Positions 1 through 18,778 of a stretch of 64,000 nucleotides of DNA are shown here, piece by piece. The position numbers and the translations under genes were made by a program. Source of the stretch: Rubrivivax gelatinosus (GTDB lineage: Bacteria; Pseudomonadota; Gammaproteobacteria; Burkholderiales; Burkholderiaceae_C); the NCBI RefSeq assembly GCF_016583785.1, contig NZ_NRRU01000001.1, positions 62,001 through 126,000 of the forward strand, written 5' to 3'. Position 1 is the first letter of the stretch; every line of letters starts with the position of its first letter. The notes below the pieces were generated by a model. That model saw nothing but the letters and a program-made list of their open reading frames with translations. It was not told where the DNA came from and searched no databases.

Positions 1-1
1 C

Positions 2-3559
<3,558 letters not shown>

Positions 3560-3561
3560 CA

Positions 3562-3598
3562 CCCCCGAAGCGACCGATGGTCGCCGCCCTCCGGGGGG
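3562..3598. repeat. Compound hairpin between rpoB and rpoC
   Basis: The intergenic DNA folds into an inner perfect 6-bp stem (GCGACC-GAT-GGTCGC, 3570-3584) inside an outer C5/G5-6 stem (3562-3566 with 3593-3598). No T-run follows, so it is not an obvious terminator. It may be a REP-like intergenic element or an RNA-processing site. The C-run/G-run style resembles the hairpins downstream of tuf. Confidence 0.4.
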
Positions 3599-3684
3599 CG
3601 GCGCCTGCGGACCGGCCTGGCCGGGACCGCGGCGTCCGCTTGACCCATTTCGCCCCGTTCGATACCAGGATCTAGGAGAACCCC

Positions 3685-7914
<4,230 letters not shown>

Positions 7915-7934
7915 TCGACCGTTCCCCGATGGCG

Positions 7935-7961
7935 AAAGGGCAGCTTCGGCTGCCCTTTTTT
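7935..7961 (+). terminator. Rho-independent terminator after rpoC
   Basis: A perfect GGGCAGC-TTCG-GCTGCCC stem-loop with a UUCG-type tetraloop, A residues extending the stem on the 5' side and a T6 tail on the 3' side. It starts 21 bp after the rpoC stop codon. This is a textbook intrinsic terminator and separates rpoBC from the reverse-strand PIN gene. Confidence 0.93.
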
Positions 7962-8010
7962 CATGGCCGCGCCGCGAACGGCCGGTCCGGCGCCCGAGGG
8001 GCGGGTTGTT

Positions 8011-8448
8011 TCAGCCGGCGGCGCGCCAGCCTGCCGGCGGGCAGACCGTCGTGCCGGCCGCACGCGCGGCGCGCGCCAGGCGCAGCAACTCCTTGTCGCG
8101 CGTGAGCAGCCAGGGCGCGTTGCAGGCCAGGGCGAGCTCGATGAACTTCTGGTCCGATGCGTCCCGGCATACCGGGATCGGCCGGTCGCAGGCCGGCATC
8201 TCGACGGTGCGCACCGCCGCGGCCGCACTTTCCAGGGCCTGCGCGCAACGCTCGCTCCAACGCTCGAGGCCCGGACGCGTCAGCACGTGGCGCAGTTCAT
8301 CGAGCATGGCCTCTGTCGCGATCCAGCTCAGTCGCCCGTCGGCCAGCGCGTCGGCCAAGGGCCGCACGGCAGGGTCTTCGAACACCAGCCAGTCCAGCAC
8401 GACGTTGGTGTCGAGCACGACGGCGGCTCCGCGTTCACTTCGCTCCAT
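8011..8448 (-). CDS. PIN-domain protein, putative toxin-like ribonuclease
   Basis: A 145-residue protein of the PIN fold, resembling the 'putative toxin component, PIN family' group. The acidic residues that would bind Mg2+ are recognisable: Asp13 in VVLDTN, Glu46, Asp96 and Asp99 in CRDASDQKF, and Asp118 in LLTRDKEL. The family cleaves RNA. It lies alone on the reverse strand between rpoC and rpsL, convergent with rpoC and divergent from rpsL, and no antitoxin-sized gene adjoins it. The ATG at 8448 is only about 10 bp from the rpsL promoter. It may be a solitary toxin or a domesticated RNase; the substrate is unknown. Confidence 0.85.
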   Translation of the reverse strand: MERSERGAAVVLDTNVVLDWLVFEDPAVRPLADALADGRLSWIATEAMLDELRHVLTRPGLERWSERCAQALESAAAAVRTVEMPACDRPIPVCRDASDQKFIELALACNAPWLLTRDKELLRLARAARAAGTTVCPPAGWRAAG

Positions 8449-8457
8449 GGCGCTTGC

Positions 8458-8486
8458 TTGCCCCTGCGCAAACCGCTGACTATAAT
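8458..8486 (+). promoter_or_regulatory. Sigma-70 promoter of the str operon (rpsL)
   Basis: TTGCCC (8458-8463), a 17-bp spacer and a perfect TATAAT (8481-8486). It is the only consensus-quality promoter in the PIN-rpsL gap and would start a leader of about 175 nt before rpsL. Confidence 0.8.
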
Positions 8487-8565
8487 GGAAGGCTTTTCGG
8501 CAGACTCTGCCTGCGCCCCGAGCTTGGCTTTCCGATGGAGAGTTGGGCTTTCAAGCGTCGGCGTC

Positions 8566-8597
8566 AGCCCGGGGTCCCATGGGTCGCCCGGGCTTTT
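8566..8597 (+). terminator. Attenuator-like hairpin in the rpsL leader
   Basis: The stem AGCCCGGG (8566-8573) pairs perfectly with CCCGGGCT (8587-8594) and is followed by a T4 run. It lies between the str promoter and the rpsL start with no gene in between, so it may act as an attenuator. The loop is 13 nt long and contains CCCATGGG. Confidence 0.5.
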
Positions 8598-8669
8598 GCG
8601 CGACGGCCCCGAGGCGGGGGCGGTTTCCCGAAAATAGAACGTGTAGCTTCAAACGGGAACAAGTTACCT

Positions 8670-9047
8670 ATGCCCACCATCAATCAGCTCGTGCGCCAAG
8701 GCCGCCAGGCCGAAGTCGTCAAGAGCAAATCTCCTGCGATGCAGAACTGCCCGCAACGCCGCGGCGTCTGCACTCGCGTCTACACCACGACCCCGAAGAA
8801 GCCGAACTCGGCTCTGCGTAAGGTCGCCAAGGTGCGCCTGACCAACGGTTTCGAGATCATCTCGTACATCGGCGGCGAGGGCCACAACCTGCAGGAGCAC
8901 AGTGTCGTGCTCGTGCGCGGCGGCCGGGTCAAGGATCTGCCGGGTGTGCGTTACCACATCGTGCGCGGCTCGCTCGACCTGCAAGGCGTCAAGGATCGCA
9001 AGCAATCGCGTTCGAAGTACGGCGCGAAGCGCCCGAAGAAGGCCTAA
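8670..9047 (+). CDS. rpsL: Small ribosomal subunit protein S12
   Basis: Ribosomal protein S12, 125 residues, part of the 30S decoding centre. The start [12 protein letters not shown] is the universal N-terminus. The two streptomycin-critical lysines are present in [10 protein letters not shown] and RVKDLPG, so the protein is of the sensitive type. It is the first gene of the str operon, behind its own promoter and a long leader. rpsG follows after 137 bp, which contains no further gene; in E. coli the equivalent gap carries the S7 control site. Confidence 0.98.
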   Translation: MPTINQLVRQGRQAEVVKSKSPAMQNCPQRRGVCTRVYTTTPKKPNSALRKVAKVRLTNGFEIISYIGGEGHNLQEHSVVLVRGGRVKDLPGVRYHIVRGSLDLQGVKDRKQSRSKYGAKRPKKA

Positions 9048-9184
9048 TACAGGCGGTGCCGCCCCCTCGCCGGGGTGGTCTAGCGGAAGGCCCGCCGAGC
9101 GGGTCAAGTAAGTGAAGGGCCTCGATGACCCTTCGCGGTGCGGGCCAAGCGCCAGCGCCAACTGAATCGAAAAGGAACAGTCCC

Positions 9185-9655
9185 ATGCCACGTCGTCGCG
9201 AAGTACCCAAGCGCGAAATCCTGCCGGATCCGAAGTTCGGTTCCGTCGACCTGTCCAAGTTCATGAACGTCATCATGGAATCGGGCAAGAAGGCCGTCGC
9301 CGAGCGCATCATCTACGGTGCCCTCGAGCAGGTCGAAAAGAAGGCCGGCAAGGATCCGCTGGAAGTCTTCCTCGTCGCGCTGAACAACATCAAGCCGATG
9401 GTCGAAGTGAAGTCCCGCCGTGTCGGCGGTGCGAACTACCAAGTTCCCGTGGAAGTTCGCCCCGTTCGCCGGCAGGCCCTGGCCATGCGCTGGCTGAAGG
9501 AATCGGCGCGCAAGCGCGGTGAGAAGTCGATGGCTGCACGTCTGGCCAACGAACTGCTCGAAGCGTCCGAAGGCCGCGGCGGCGCGATGAAGAAGCGCGA
9601 CGAAGTCCACCGCATGGCCGAAGCGAACAAGGCGTTCTCGCACTTCCGCTTCTGA
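9185..9655 (+). CDS. rpsG: Small ribosomal subunit protein S7
   Basis: Primary 16S rRNA-binding protein of the 30S head, 156 residues, the usual length. The start is set at [12 protein letters not shown] because it matches the family N-terminus and follows an AAAAGGAAC ribosome-binding site. An upstream in-frame start 60 bp earlier would add residues that no S7 carries. It is the second gene of the str operon. Confidence 0.98.
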   Translation: MPRRREVPKREILPDPKFGSVDLSKFMNVIMESGKKAVAERIIYGALEQVEKKAGKDPLEVFLVALNNIKPMVEVKSRRVGGANYQVPVEVRPVRRQALAMRWLKESARKRGEKSMAARLANELLEASEGRGGAMKKRDEVHRMAEANKAFSHFRF

Positions 9656-9669
9656 CCTACCCGCTTGAC

Positions 9670-9708
9670 GGCCGCCTTTGCGGGCTGACGACAGCCCCGA
9701 AGGCGGCC
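9670..9708 (+). promoter_or_regulatory. Two-tier hairpin between rpsG and fusA
   Basis: The outer stem GGCCGCCTT (9670-9678) pairs with AAGGCGGCC (9700-9708), and the inner stem GGGCT (9682-9686) pairs with AGCCC (9693-9697). It ends about 8 bp before the fusA ribosome-binding site, so it could be an intercistronic control or processing structure. There is no T-run. Confidence 0.45.
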
Positions 9709-9728
9709 CTGTATTTGGAGAACTGATC

Positions 9729-11831
9729 ATGGCCCGCAAGACCCCCATCGAGCGCTACCGCAACATCGGTATTTCGGCGCACATCGATGCCGGCAAAACC
9801 ACCACGACCGAACGCATCCTGTTCTACACGGGCGTGAACCACAAGATCGGCGAGGTGCACGACGGCGCCGCGACGATGGACTGGATGGCGCAGGAGCAGG
9901 AACGCGGGATCACGATCACCTCCGCGGCGACCACCTGCTTCTGGAAGGGCATGGACCTGTCCTTCCCGGAGCACCGCTTCAACATCATCGACACCCCGGG
10001 GCACGTCGACTTCACGATCGAAGTCGAGCGCTCGATGCGGGTGCTCGACGGCGCGTGCATGGTCTATTGCGCGGTCGGCGGCGTGCAGCCGCAGTCCGAG
10101 ACCGTCTGGCGCCAAGCCAACAAGTACAAGGTGCCGCGCCTGGCGTTCGTCAACAAGATGGACCGCACCGGTGCGAACTTCTTCAAGGTCTATGACCAGA
10201 TGAAGGCGCGCCTGAAGGCCAACCCGGTTCCCGTCGTCGTGCCGATCGGCGCCGAAGAGAACTTCCGGGGCGTCGTCGACCTCTTCAAGATGAAGGCCAT
10301 CATCTGGGACGAAGCGTCCCAGGGCATGAAGTTCAACTACGAAGAGATCCCGGCCGAGCTCGCCGAGGTCTGCCAGAAGTGGCGCGACAACATGATCGAG
10401 GCCGCCGCCGAGGCCTCCGAGGACTTGATGAACAAGTACCTCGAGACTGGCGAGTTGACCGAGGAAGAGATCAAGGCCGGGCTGCGCCAGCGCACCATCG
10501 CGACCGAGATCCAGCCGATGCTCTGCGGCACCGCCTTCAAGAACAAGGGCGTGCAGCGCATGCTGGACGCGGTCATCGAGTTCCTGCCCTCGCCGGTGGA
10601 TATCCCGCCGGTTGTCGGCACGGACGAAGACGAACAGCCGGCGTCGCGCAAGGCCGATGACAGCGAGAAGTTCTCGGCGCTCGCCTTCAAGCTGATGACC
10701 GACCCGTACGTCGGTCAGCTGACCTTCGTGCGCGTCTACTCGGGCGTGCTGAAGAGTGGCGACTCGGTCTACAACCCGATTCGCAGCAAGAAGGAGCGCA
10801 TCGGCCGGATCCTGCAGATGCACGCCAACCAGCGTGAAGAAATCAAGGAAATCCTGGCCGGCGACATCGCTGCCTGCGTGGGCCTGAAGGACGTCACGAC
10901 CGGCGAAACGCTGTGTGATCCGGACGCCGTGATCACTCTCGTGAAGATGGTGTTCCCGGAGCCCGTGATCTCGCAGGCCGTCGAACCCAAGACCAAGAGC
11001 GACCAGGAAAAGATGGGTCTGGCGCTGGGTCGCCTGGCGGCCGAGGATCCCTCGTTCCGCCTGCGCACCGACGAAGAGTCCGGCCAGACCATCATCTCCG
11101 GCATGGGCGAGCTGCACCTGGAAATCATCGTCGACCGCATGAAGCGCGAGTTCGGCGTCGAGGCCAACGTCGGCAAGCCGCAGGTCGCGTACCGCGAAAC
11201 CATTCGCAAGCCGGCGACCGACGTCGAAGGTCGCTTCGTTCGCCAGTCGGGCGGCAAGGGCCAGTACGGCCACGTCGTCTTCACGGTCGAGCCGAACGAG
11301 CCGGGCAAGGGCTTCCAGTTCGTCGACGCGATCAAGGGCGGCGTCGTGCCGCGCGAGTACATCCCGGCGGTGCAGAAGGGTGTCGAAGAAACGCTGCCCA
11401 ACGGCGTGCTGGCCGGCTACCCGGTGGTCGACATCAAGGTCACGCTGACCTTCGGTTCGTACCACGAAGTCGACTCGTCGGAAAACGCCTTCAAGATGGC
11501 GGCGTCGATCGGCTTCAAGGAAGCCTGCCGTCGCGCCAGCCCGGTCATCCTCGAGCCGATGATGGCCGTGGAAGTCGAGACGCCGGAAGACTACGCCGGC
11601 TCGGTGATGGGCGACCTGTCGTCCCGTCGCGGCATGGTGCAGGGCATGGACGACATGCCTGGCGGTGGCAAGGTCATCAAGGCCGAAGTTCCGCTGTCGG
11701 AGATGTTCGGCTACTCGACGACCCTGCGCTCGATGTCGCAGGGCCGCGCGACGTACACGATGGAGTTCAAGCACTACGCTGAAGCTCCGAAGAACGTCGC
11801 CGACGCGATCGTCACCGCTCGCGGCAAGTAA
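9729..11831 (+). CDS. fusA: Elongation factor G
   Basis: Translocation GTPase EF-G, 700 residues. The P-loop [12 protein letters not shown], the switch II region DTPGHVDF and the NKMD specificity motif are all present, followed by the normal C-terminal domains. The start [16 protein letters not shown] follows a GGAGA ribosome-binding site. It is the third gene of the str operon, and tuf follows after 123 bp with a hairpin in the gap. Confidence 0.98.
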   Translation: MARKTPIERYRNIGISAHIDAGKTTTTERILFYTGVNHKIGEVHDGAATMDWMAQEQERGITITSAATTCFWKGMDLSFPEHRFNIIDTPGHVDFTIEVERSMRVLDGACMVYCAVGGVQPQSETVWRQANKYKVPRLAFVNKMDRTGANFFKVYDQMKARLKANPVPVVVPIGAEENFRGVVDLFKMKAIIWDEASQGMKFNYEEIPAELAEVCQKWRDNMIEAAAEASEDLMNKYLETGELTEEEIKAGLRQRTIATEIQPMLCGTAFKNKGVQRMLDAVIEFLPSPVDIPPVVGTDEDEQPASRKADDSEKFSALAFKLMTDPYVGQLTFVRVYSGVLKSGDSVYNPIRSKKERIGRILQMHANQREEIKEILAGDIAACVGLKDVTTGETLCDPDAVITLVKMVFPEPVISQAVEPKTKSDQEKMGLALGRLAAEDPSFRLRTDEESGQTIISGMGELHLEIIVDRMKREFGVEANVGKPQVAYRETIRKPATDVEGRFVRQSGGKGQYGHVVFTVEPNEPGKGFQFVDAIKGGVVPREYIPAVQKGVEETLPNGVLAGYPVVDIKVTLTFGSYHEVDSSENAFKMAASIGFKEACRRASPVILEPMMAVEVETPEDYAGSVMGDLSSRRGMVQGMDDMPGGGKVIKAEVPLSEMFGYSTTLRSMSQGRATYTMEFKHYAEAPKNVADAIVTARGK

Positions 11832-11838
11832 CAAACGA

Positions 11839-11858
11839 CGCGGGGCATGCGCCCCGCG
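11839..11858. other. Perfect hairpin between fusA and tuf
   Basis: CGCGGGGC-ATGC-GCCCCGCG, an 8-bp stem with a 4-nt loop, begins 7 bp after the fusA stop. No T-run follows. It could be an mRNA-processing or stability element separating fusA from the more heavily expressed tuf. Confidence 0.4.
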
Positions 11859-11954
11859 GTCTCGCGCCCTCGAGGCGCCGGCTGCCCGTGGCCGGTGCGT
11901 GGTGCGAGACCTTAAACCTCCACGGGCTCTGCTCTTTCTCTGGAGATACGAAAA

Positions 11955-13145
<1,191 letters not shown>

Positions 13146-13165
13146 ACGTGGACCCCCGGCCGGCT

Positions 13166-13206
13166 GCGCGCGCTACGGCGCGCGCGACGGCCGCCCCCCG
13201 AGGGGG
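13166..13206. repeat. GC-rich intergenic hairpins after tuf
   Basis: GCGCGCG (13166-13172) pairs with CGCGCGC (13179-13185), and a C6/G5 stem follows (13194-13206). No poly-T tract is present. This looks like the short palindromic intergenic repeats common in high-GC Burkholderiales, similar in style to the rpoB-rpoC hairpin. The rest of the 164-bp gap shows no gene. Confidence 0.35.
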
Positions 13207-13309
13207 CTCGCGTCGTTCCCGGGAGACCCGTGAACGACGCGCTCTTCGGCCACCATTCGCGCGCCCGTCGCCCTAGCGGCGACGGGAACGCAGTGCATAG
13301 AGGAACACC

Positions 13310-13624
13310 ATGTCCACGAAGCAAAAGATCCGCATCCGCCTGAAGGCGTTCGACTACAAGCTCATCGACCAGTCGGCGCAGGAGATCGTCGAAACCGCCA
13401 AGCGCACCGGCGCCATCGTCAAGGGCCCGGTGCCGCTGCCGACGCGCCTGCAGCGCTTCGACATCCTGCGTTCGCCGCACGTCAACAAGACCAGCCGCGA
13501 CCAGTTCGAGATCCGCACCCACCAGCGCCTGATGGACATCGTCGACCCGACCGACAAGACGGTCGACGCGCTGATGAAGCTCGACCTGCCGGCCGGCGTC
13601 GACGTCGAGATCAAGCTGCAGTAA
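13310..13624 (+). CDS. rpsJ: Small ribosomal subunit protein S10 (NusE)
   Basis: 104-residue S10, a 30S head protein and, as NusE, a partner of NusB/NusG in antitermination. The N-terminus [20 protein letters not shown] is canonical. The ribosome-binding site AGAGGAAC precedes the ATG. Unlike the tight E. coli S10 operon, a 211-bp gap with a promoter separates rpsJ from rplC. Confidence 0.98.
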   Translation: MSTKQKIRIRLKAFDYKLIDQSAQEIVETAKRTGAIVKGPVPLPTRLQRFDILRSPHVNKTSRDQFEIRTHQRLMDIVDPTDKTVDALMKLDLPAGVDVEIKLQ

Positions 13625-13635
13625 TCGCCGTCACG

Positions 13636-13663
13636 TTGCAGCGGCTCCGGCTGCTGCTACAAT
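13636..13663 (+). promoter_or_regulatory. Promoter of the rplC-rpsQ operon
   Basis: TTGCAG (13636-13641), a 16-bp spacer and TACAAT (13658-13663) preceded by TGC, giving an extended -10. It lies immediately after rpsJ and upstream of a strong leader hairpin. It suggests the S10 operon proper starts at rplC here. Confidence 0.65.
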
Positions 13664-13673
13664 CATCGGCTTT

Positions 13674-13707
13674 CCCCGACTCCGGTCTCAAAAGACTGGG
13701 CTCGGGG
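13674..13707 (+). terminator. Attenuator-like hairpin in the rplC leader
   Basis: A near-perfect hairpin: CCCCGA (13674-13679) pairs with TCGGGG (13702-13707), then, after one mismatch, eight more pairs (including G-U) close a CAAA loop. ATTT follows. The position just after the promoter suggests an attenuator or a ribosomal-protein binding target, in the way L4 controls the S10 leader in E. coli. That analogy is inference. Confidence 0.5.
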
Positions 13708-13835
13708 ATTTCGTCCACGTGGAACGTGCGGGGCAGTTGCTCGCAGGGACACGAGGACATCACCCCGGCCAATCGATGTCGGGATCGTGAACAAAGGCGT
13801 CCGCACCTGCTGGGTCGGGCGCTGGAGAATTGACC

Positions 13836-14507
13836 ATGAGCATGAGCGAAAAGCTCGGCTTGCTGGGCCGCAAGGTGGGCATGATGCGCATCTTCACGGA
13901 CGATGGCGACGCCATCCCCGTGACGGTGCTCGACGTGTCCAACAACCGCGTCACGCAAGTCAAGACGGTGGCCACCGATGGCTACAGCGCGCTTCAAGTC
14001 GCGTTCGGTGCCCGCAAGGCCAGTCGCGTCAACAAGCCGGCAGCAGGACATCTGGCCAAGGCCGGTGTCGAAGCGGGCGAGATCCTCAAAGAATTCCGCG
14101 TCGCCGCTGACGTCGCCGGCCAGTTTCAGCCGGGCGCCGTTCTGCCGGTGAACGTTTTCGCCGCGGGCCAGAAGGTCGACGTGCAGGGCACCTCGATCGG
14201 CAAGGGCTTCGCCGGCACCATCAAGCGCCACAACTTCGGCTCGCAGCGCGCGTCGCACGGCAACAGCCGTTCGCACAACGTGCCGGGCTCGATCTCGATG
14301 GCGCAGGATCCGGGCCGCGTGTTCCCGGGCAAGAAGATGACCGGCCACATGGGCGACGAGACCGTCACCACCCAGAACCTGGACATCGTCCGCGTGGACG
14401 AAGCCCGCTCGCTGCTGCTGGTCCGCGGCGCGGTCCCGGGTGCCAAGAACGGCCACGTCGTCGTGCGTCCCGCCGTCAAGGCCAAGCTGAAGAAGGGGGC
14501 CCAGTGA
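13836..14507 (+). CDS. rplC: Large ribosomal subunit protein L3
   Basis: Early-assembling 50S protein near the peptidyl transferase centre, 223 residues. The start [17 protein letters not shown] is chosen because a GGAGAA ribosome-binding site lies 8 bp upstream; a second ATG two codons later is too far from it. The stop overlaps the next start (TGATG), so rplD is translationally coupled. Confidence 0.97.
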   Translation: MSMSEKLGLLGRKVGMMRIFTDDGDAIPVTVLDVSNNRVTQVKTVATDGYSALQVAFGARKASRVNKPAAGHLAKAGVEAGEILKEFRVAADVAGQFQPGAVLPVNVFAAGQKVDVQGTSIGKGFAGTIKRHNFGSQRASHGNSRSHNVPGSISMAQDPGRVFPGKKMTGHMGDETVTTQNLDIVRVDEARSLLLVRGAVPGAKNGHVVVRPAVKAKLKKGAQ

Positions 14508-15127
14508 TGCAACTCGAGCTCCTGAACGAACAAGGCCAGGCCACCGCCAAGGTCGACGCGCCGGACACCCTGTTCGCGCGTGACTACAACGAAGCCCTGG
14601 TCCACCAGGTCGTCGTCGCCTACCAGGCCAACGCGCGCCAGGGCACTCGTGCCCAGCTCGACCGCGGCGAGGTCAAGCACTCGACGAAGAAGCCGTTCCG
14701 CCAGAAGGGCACCGGCCGTGCTCGCGCCGGTATGACCTCCTCGCCGCTGTGGCGTGGGGGCGGCCGCATCTTCCCGAACCGCCCTGACGAGAACTTCTCG
14801 CACAAGGTCAACAAGAAGATGTACCGCGCCGGCATGGCGTCCATCCTGTCGCAGCTGGCCCGTGACGGCCGTCTGGCGGTGGTGGAATCGCTGACGATCG
14901 ACGCGCCCAAGACCAAGCTGCTGGCCCAGAAGCTGAAGGCGATGGGCCTGGAGTCGGTGCTCGTGATCGCCGACCAGATCGACGACAACCTCGCGCTGGC
15001 CTCGCGCAACCTGGCCAACGTGCTCGTCGTCGAGCCGCGTTACGCCGATCCGCTGTCGCTGGTCTTCTACAAGAAGGTCCTGGTGACGAAGGGCGCGATC
15101 GAGCAGCTCAAGGAGATGTTCGCATGA
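14507..15127 (+). CDS. rplD: Large ribosomal subunit protein L4
   Basis: 50S protein lining the exit tunnel, 206 residues. The extended loop with [14 protein letters not shown] is present. In E. coli L4 also represses its own operon, and a candidate leader structure lies upstream of rplC. The start overlaps the rplC stop and the end overlaps rplW by 4 bp (ATGA). Confidence 0.97.
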   Translation: MQLELLNEQGQATAKVDAPDTLFARDYNEALVHQVVVAYQANARQGTRAQLDRGEVKHSTKKPFRQKGTGRARAGMTSSPLWRGGGRIFPNRPDENFSHKVNKKMYRAGMASILSQLARDGRLAVVESLTIDAPKTKLLAQKLKAMGLESVLVIADQIDDNLALASRNLANVLVVEPRYADPLSLVFYKKVLVTKGAIEQLKEMFA

Positions 15128-15441
15128 GCGCCCCGCAAAAGTTCGCTGAAGATCGCCTGGCCAAGGTTCTGGTCGCGCCGATCATCTCCGAGAAGGCCAC
15201 CAGCGTCGCCGAGAAGCACAACCAGGTCCTGTTCAAGGTTCTGCGCGACGCCACCAAGCCCGAGATCAAGGCTGCGGTGGAACTGATGTTCAAGGTCGAG
15301 GTGGCTTCGGTCACGACGACCGTGCAGAAGGGCAAGGTCAAGCGCTTCGGCCGCACCGTCGGCCGCCGCGATCACGTCAAGAAGGCGTACGTGGCGCTGA
15401 AGCCGGGCCAGGAGCTCAACTTCTCCGGGGAGGCCGCGTAA
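15124..15441 (+). CDS. rplW: Large ribosomal subunit protein L23
   Basis: Exit-tunnel rim protein that docks trigger factor and SRP, 105 residues. The family signature [11 protein letters not shown] is near the N-terminus. The gene overlaps rplD by 4 bp and rplB by 1 bp, in a tightly coupled string. Confidence 0.97.
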   Translation: MSAPQKFAEDRLAKVLVAPIISEKATSVAEKHNQVLFKVLRDATKPEIKAAVELMFKVEVASVTTTVQKGKVKRFGRTVGRRDHVKKAYVALKPGQELNFSGEAA

Positions 15442-16265
15442 TGGCTGTCATCAAGGTCAAGCCGACGTCGCCCGGCCGCCGTGCCGTGACGAAGGTGGTG
15501 CACAAGCACCTGCACAAGGGCGCTCCGGAAGCTTCGCTGCTCGAGCCGCAGAAGCAGAACGCCGGCCGCAACAACCGCGGCATCATCACGATGCGGCACA
15601 AGGGTGGTGGCCACAAGCACCACTACCGCGTTGTCGACTTCGTGCGCAACAAGGACGGCATCCCGGCGAAGGTCGAACGTATCGAGTACGACCCGAACCG
15701 CACCGCCCACATCGCTCTGGTCTGCTACGCCGACGGCGAGCGCCGCTACATCATCGCCCCGCGTGGCGTCGATGCTGGTGTGACGCTGATGTCGGGCCCG
15801 GAAGCGCCGATCAAGGCTGGCAACACGCTGCCGATCCGCAACATCCCGGTGGGTTCGATCATCCACTGCGTCGAGATGCTGCCGGGCAAGGGCGCGCAGA
15901 TCGCGCGTTCGGCCGGCGCCTCGGTGACGCTGATGGCGCGCGAAGGCACCTACGCTCAGGTCCGCCTGCGCTCGGGTGAAGTCCGCAAGATCCACATCGA
16001 CTGCCGCGCCACGATCGGTGAGGTCAGCAACGAAGAGCACAGCCTGCGCCAATACGGCAAGGCCGGCGCGATCCGCTGGAAGGGCATCCGTCCGACCGTG
16101 CGTGGCGTCGCGATGAACCCGGTCGATCACCCGCACGGTGGTGGCGAAGGCCGCACCGGCGAAGGCAAGCCGCAGGTGTCGCCGTGGAACACGCTGACCA
16201 AGGGCTACCGTACGCGCAGCAACAAGCGCACGCAGACGATGATCGTCTCGCGTCGCAAGAAGTGA
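15441..16265 (+). CDS. rplB: Large ribosomal subunit protein L2
   Basis: The largest 50S protein, essential for subunit association and peptidyl transfer, 274 residues. The conserved region [17 protein letters not shown], containing the functionally important histidine, is intact. The TAATG overlap couples it to rplW. Confidence 0.98.
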   Translation: MAVIKVKPTSPGRRAVTKVVHKHLHKGAPEASLLEPQKQNAGRNNRGIITMRHKGGGHKHHYRVVDFVRNKDGIPAKVERIEYDPNRTAHIALVCYADGERRYIIAPRGVDAGVTLMSGPEAPIKAGNTLPIRNIPVGSIIHCVEMLPGKGAQIARSAGASVTLMAREGTYAQVRLRSGEVRKIHIDCRATIGEVSNEEHSLRQYGKAGAIRWKGIRPTVRGVAMNPVDHPHGGGEGRTGEGKPQVSPWNTLTKGYRTRSNKRTQTMIVSRRKK

Positions 16266-16275
16266 GGCCACAAAC

Positions 16276-16551
16276 ATGGCACGTTCACTGAAAAAGGGTC
16301 CCTTCGTGGACCACCACCTGATGGCGAAGGTCGAGAAGGCCGCCGCCAACAAGGACAAGAAGCCGATCAAGACCTGGTCGCGCCGCTCGACGATCCTGCC
16401 CGAATTCATCGGGCTGACGGTCGCGGTGCACAACGGCAAGCAGCACGTTCCCGTGTACGTGACCGACCAGATGGTCGGCCACAAGCTCGGCGAGTTCGCG
16501 CTGACCCGTCTGTTCAAGGGTCACCCGGCCGACAAGAAGGCCAAGCGCTAA
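16276..16551 (+). CDS. rpsS: Small ribosomal subunit protein S19
   Basis: 30S head protein that pairs with S13 at the subunit interface, 91 residues. [15 protein letters not shown] is the universal start. The gene is 10 bp after rplB and 13 bp before rplV. Confidence 0.98.
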   Translation: MARSLKKGPFVDHHLMAKVEKAAANKDKKPIKTWSRRSTILPEFIGLTVAVHNGKQHVPVYVTDQMVGHKLGEFALTRLFKGHPADKKAKR

Positions 16552-16564
16552 AGGGGCGAGAACC

Positions 16565-16894
16565 ATGGAAACCAAGGCAATCGTCCGTGGTGTCCGCCTG
16601 TCGGCCGACAAGGGCCGACTGGTGGCGGACATGATCCGCGGCAAGAAGGTCGACCAGGCGATCAACATCCTCGCGTTCACGCCGAAGAAGGCGGCCGTCA
16701 TCATCAAGAAGGCGGTCGAGTCGGCTGTGGCCAACGCCGAGCACAACGACGGCGCGGACATCGACGAGCTGAAGATCAAGTCGATCTACGTCGAACAAGG
16801 CGCCACGCTGAAGCGTTTCTCGGCCCGTGCGAAGGGTCGCGGCAACCGCATCAGCAAGCCGACTTGTCACATCTTCGTGACCGTCGGCAACTGA
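16565..16894 (+). CDS. rplV: Large ribosomal subunit protein L22
   Basis: Exit-tunnel protein of 109 residues whose beta-hairpin (around [12 protein letters not shown]) reaches into the tunnel. That tip is unchanged, with no macrolide-resistance-type insertion. A short spacer with GGGGCGAG precedes the ATG. Confidence 0.98.
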   Translation: METKAIVRGVRLSADKGRLVADMIRGKKVDQAINILAFTPKKAAVIIKKAVESAVANAEHNDGADIDELKIKSIYVEQGATLKRFSARAKGRGNRISKPTCHIFVTVGN

Positions 16895-16910
16895 GGAGCT
16901 GGGAACAGAT

Positions 16911-17777
16911 ATGGGACAAAAAATCCATCCGACCGGCTTCCGGCTGAGCGTCACGCGGGCCTGGGGCTCGCGCTGGTTCGCCTCGAACCGCAACTTCGCC
17001 GGCATGCTGGCCGAAGACCTGCAGGTTCGCGACTACCTGAAGACCAAGCTGAAGAACGCCGCGGTCTCGCGCATCCTCATCGAGCGTCCGGCCAAGAACG
17101 CCCGCATCACGATCTTCTCGGCACGTCCGGGTGTCGTGATCGGCAAGAAGGGCGAGGACATCGAGAACCTGAAGGCCGAACTGACCAAGCGCCTGGGCGT
17201 GCCGGTCGCGGTCAACATCGAGGAAGTGCGCAAGCCCGAAGTCGATGCCCAGCTGATCGCCGACTCGATCACCCAGCAGCTCGAAAAGCGCATCATGTTC
17301 CGCCGCGCGATGAAGCGCGCGATGCAGAACGCGATGCGCCTGGGCGCGCAGGGCATCAAGATCATGTCGGCCGGTCGTCTGAACGGCATCGAAATCGCGC
17401 GTACCGAGTGGTACCGCGAAGGTCGCGTGCCGCTTCACACCCTGAAGGCCGACATCGACTACGGCTTCTCGGAAGCCAAGACAACCTACGGCGTCATCGG
17501 CGTCAAGGTCTGGGTCTACCGTGGCGACCGCCTGGCCAATGGCGAAGCGCCGCAACTCGCGAAGACCGAGGGTGACGACGACCGCCGTCCGCGCCGTGGT
17601 CCGCGTCCGGGCGGTGATCGTCCGGGTGCTGGCCGTGGCCGTCCGGGTGGCGACCGTGGCCCGCGTGCCGACGGTGCTCCGTCGGCCGCGCCGGCCGGCG
17701 ACGCCAAGGGTCCGGCCGTCAAGCGCGTGCGTCGCGCCGGCGCTCCGGCTGCCGGCGGCGAGACCAAAGGAGAATAA
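16911..17777 (+). CDS. rpsC: Small ribosomal subunit protein S3 with long basic tail
   Basis: mRNA-entry-channel protein of the 30S head. The KH domain motif [13 protein letters not shown] and the C-terminal core are normal through about residue 210. After that comes a low-complexity tail of about 70 residues rich in Gly, Arg, Pro and Ala. The total of 288 residues exceeds the 233 of E. coli. Such tails occur in betaproteobacterial S3 and are probably disordered and RNA-binding. Confidence 0.97.
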   Translation: MGQKIHPTGFRLSVTRAWGSRWFASNRNFAGMLAEDLQVRDYLKTKLKNAAVSRILIERPAKNARITIFSARPGVVIGKKGEDIENLKAELTKRLGVPVAVNIEEVRKPEVDAQLIADSITQQLEKRIMFRRAMKRAMQNAMRLGAQGIKIMSAGRLNGIEIARTEWYREGRVPLHTLKADIDYGFSEAKTTYGVIGVKVWVYRGDRLANGEAPQLAKTEGDDDRRPRRGPRPGGDRPGAGRGRPGGDRGPRADGAPSAAPAGDAKGPAVKRVRRAGAPAAGGETKGE

Positions 17778-17779
17778 CG

Positions 17780-18196
17780 ATGCTGCAACCTGCACGTCGC
17801 AAGTTCCGCAAGGAACACAAGGGCCGCAACACCGGCATCGCCACGCGGGGCAACAACGTCTCGTTCGGTGAATTCGGTCTGAAGGCCACAGAGCGCGGCC
17901 GCATCACCGCACGCCAGATCGAAGCGGCTCGCCGCGCGATCTCGCGCCACATCAAGCGGGGCGGTCGCATCTTCATCCGCATCTTCCCGGACAAGCCGAT
18001 TTCGCAGAAGCCGGCCGAAGTCCGGATGGGTAACGGCAAGGGCAACCCCGAGTTCTACGTCGCGGAAATCCAGCCGGGCAAGGTGCTGTACGAGATCAAC
18101 GGTGTTCCGGAAGCGCTGGCGCGCGAGGCGTTCACGCTGGCGGCCGCGAAGCTGCCGCTGCGTTGCACCTTCGTCGCCCGCCAGGTCGGCCTGTAA
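17780..18196 (+). CDS. rplP: Large ribosomal subunit protein L16
   Basis: 50S protein that organises the A-site region, 138 residues. [17 protein letters not shown] is the classic start. It lies 2 bp behind rpsC, and its ribosome-binding site AAAGGAG overlaps the end of rpsC. Confidence 0.98.
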   Translation: MLQPARRKFRKEHKGRNTGIATRGNNVSFGEFGLKATERGRITARQIEAARRAISRHIKRGGRIFIRIFPDKPISQKPAEVRMGNGKGNPEFYVAEIQPGKVLYEINGVPEALAREAFTLAAAKLPLRCTFVARQVGL

Positions 18197-18213
18197 CGCC
18201 AAAGGAAGCGAAG

Positions 18214-18411
18214 ATGAAAGCATCCGAACTGCGTTCCAAGGACGTCGCGGCGCTGGAGAAGGAAGTCTCCGATCTGCTCAAGGCCCATTTTGGCCTGCGC
18301 ATGCAGAAGGCGACCCAGCAGCTGACCAACAACTCGCAGCTGGGCAAAACCCGCCGCGACATCGCCCGCGCCAAGACCGTTTTGGCCGAGAAGAAGAGGG
18401 CCGCGAAATGA
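18214..18411 (+). CDS. rpmC: Large ribosomal subunit protein L29
   Basis: A 65-residue helical-hairpin protein at the exit tunnel near L23. The start [10 protein letters not shown] follows an AAAGGAAG site. The stop overlaps the rpsQ start by 4 bp (ATGA). Confidence 0.97.
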   Translation: MKASELRSKDVAALEKEVSDLLKAHFGLRMQKATQQLTNNSQLGKTRRDIARAKTVLAEKKRAAK

Positions 18412-18689
18412 GCGAAACCCAGACCACTGCTCCGGTGAAGAACACCCGGACGCTGATCGGCCGAATCGTCAGCGACAAGCGCGCCAAGACCGTCACGGTC
18501 CTGGTCGAGCGTCGCGCGGCGCACGAGCTCTACGGCAAGATCGTCGCTCGTTCGCGCAAGTACCACGCGCACGACGAGAACGGCGACTACAAGCTGGGCG
18601 ACCTGGTCGAGATCGCCGAAGGGCGCCCGATCAGCAAGACCAAGAGCTGGGTCGTGACCCGTCTCATCGAGAAGGCCAAGCTGGTCTAA
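18408..18689 (+). CDS. rpsQ: Small ribosomal subunit protein S17
   Basis: Primary 16S rRNA-binding OB-fold protein, 93 residues, with the signatures [19 protein letters not shown] and SRKYHAHDE. The ATG at 18408 overlaps the rpmC stop. In E. coli rpsQ is the last S10-operon gene and rplN follows directly; here a terminator and a peroxiredoxin gene intervene. Confidence 0.97.
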   Translation: MSETQTTAPVKNTRTLIGRIVSDKRAKTVTVLVERRAAHELYGKIVARSRKYHAHDENGDYKLGDLVEIAEGRPISKTKSWVVTRLIEKAKLV

Positions 18690-18709
18690 GACCCGCCTCG
18701 CCGCTCGCG

Positions 18710-18747
18710 AACGGCCGTCGCTGGATACTCCGGCGCCGGCCGTTTTT
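18710..18747 (+). terminator. Rho-independent terminator after rpsQ
   Basis: AACGGCCG (18710-18717) pairs with CGGCCGTT (18737-18744), with a 19-nt loop and a T5 tract (18743-18747). It probably ends the S10-operon transcript before the peroxiredoxin gene. Confidence 0.75.
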
Positions 18748-18778
18748 CATTGGCCGGCGCGAACGAGGAGGAGTAGCA

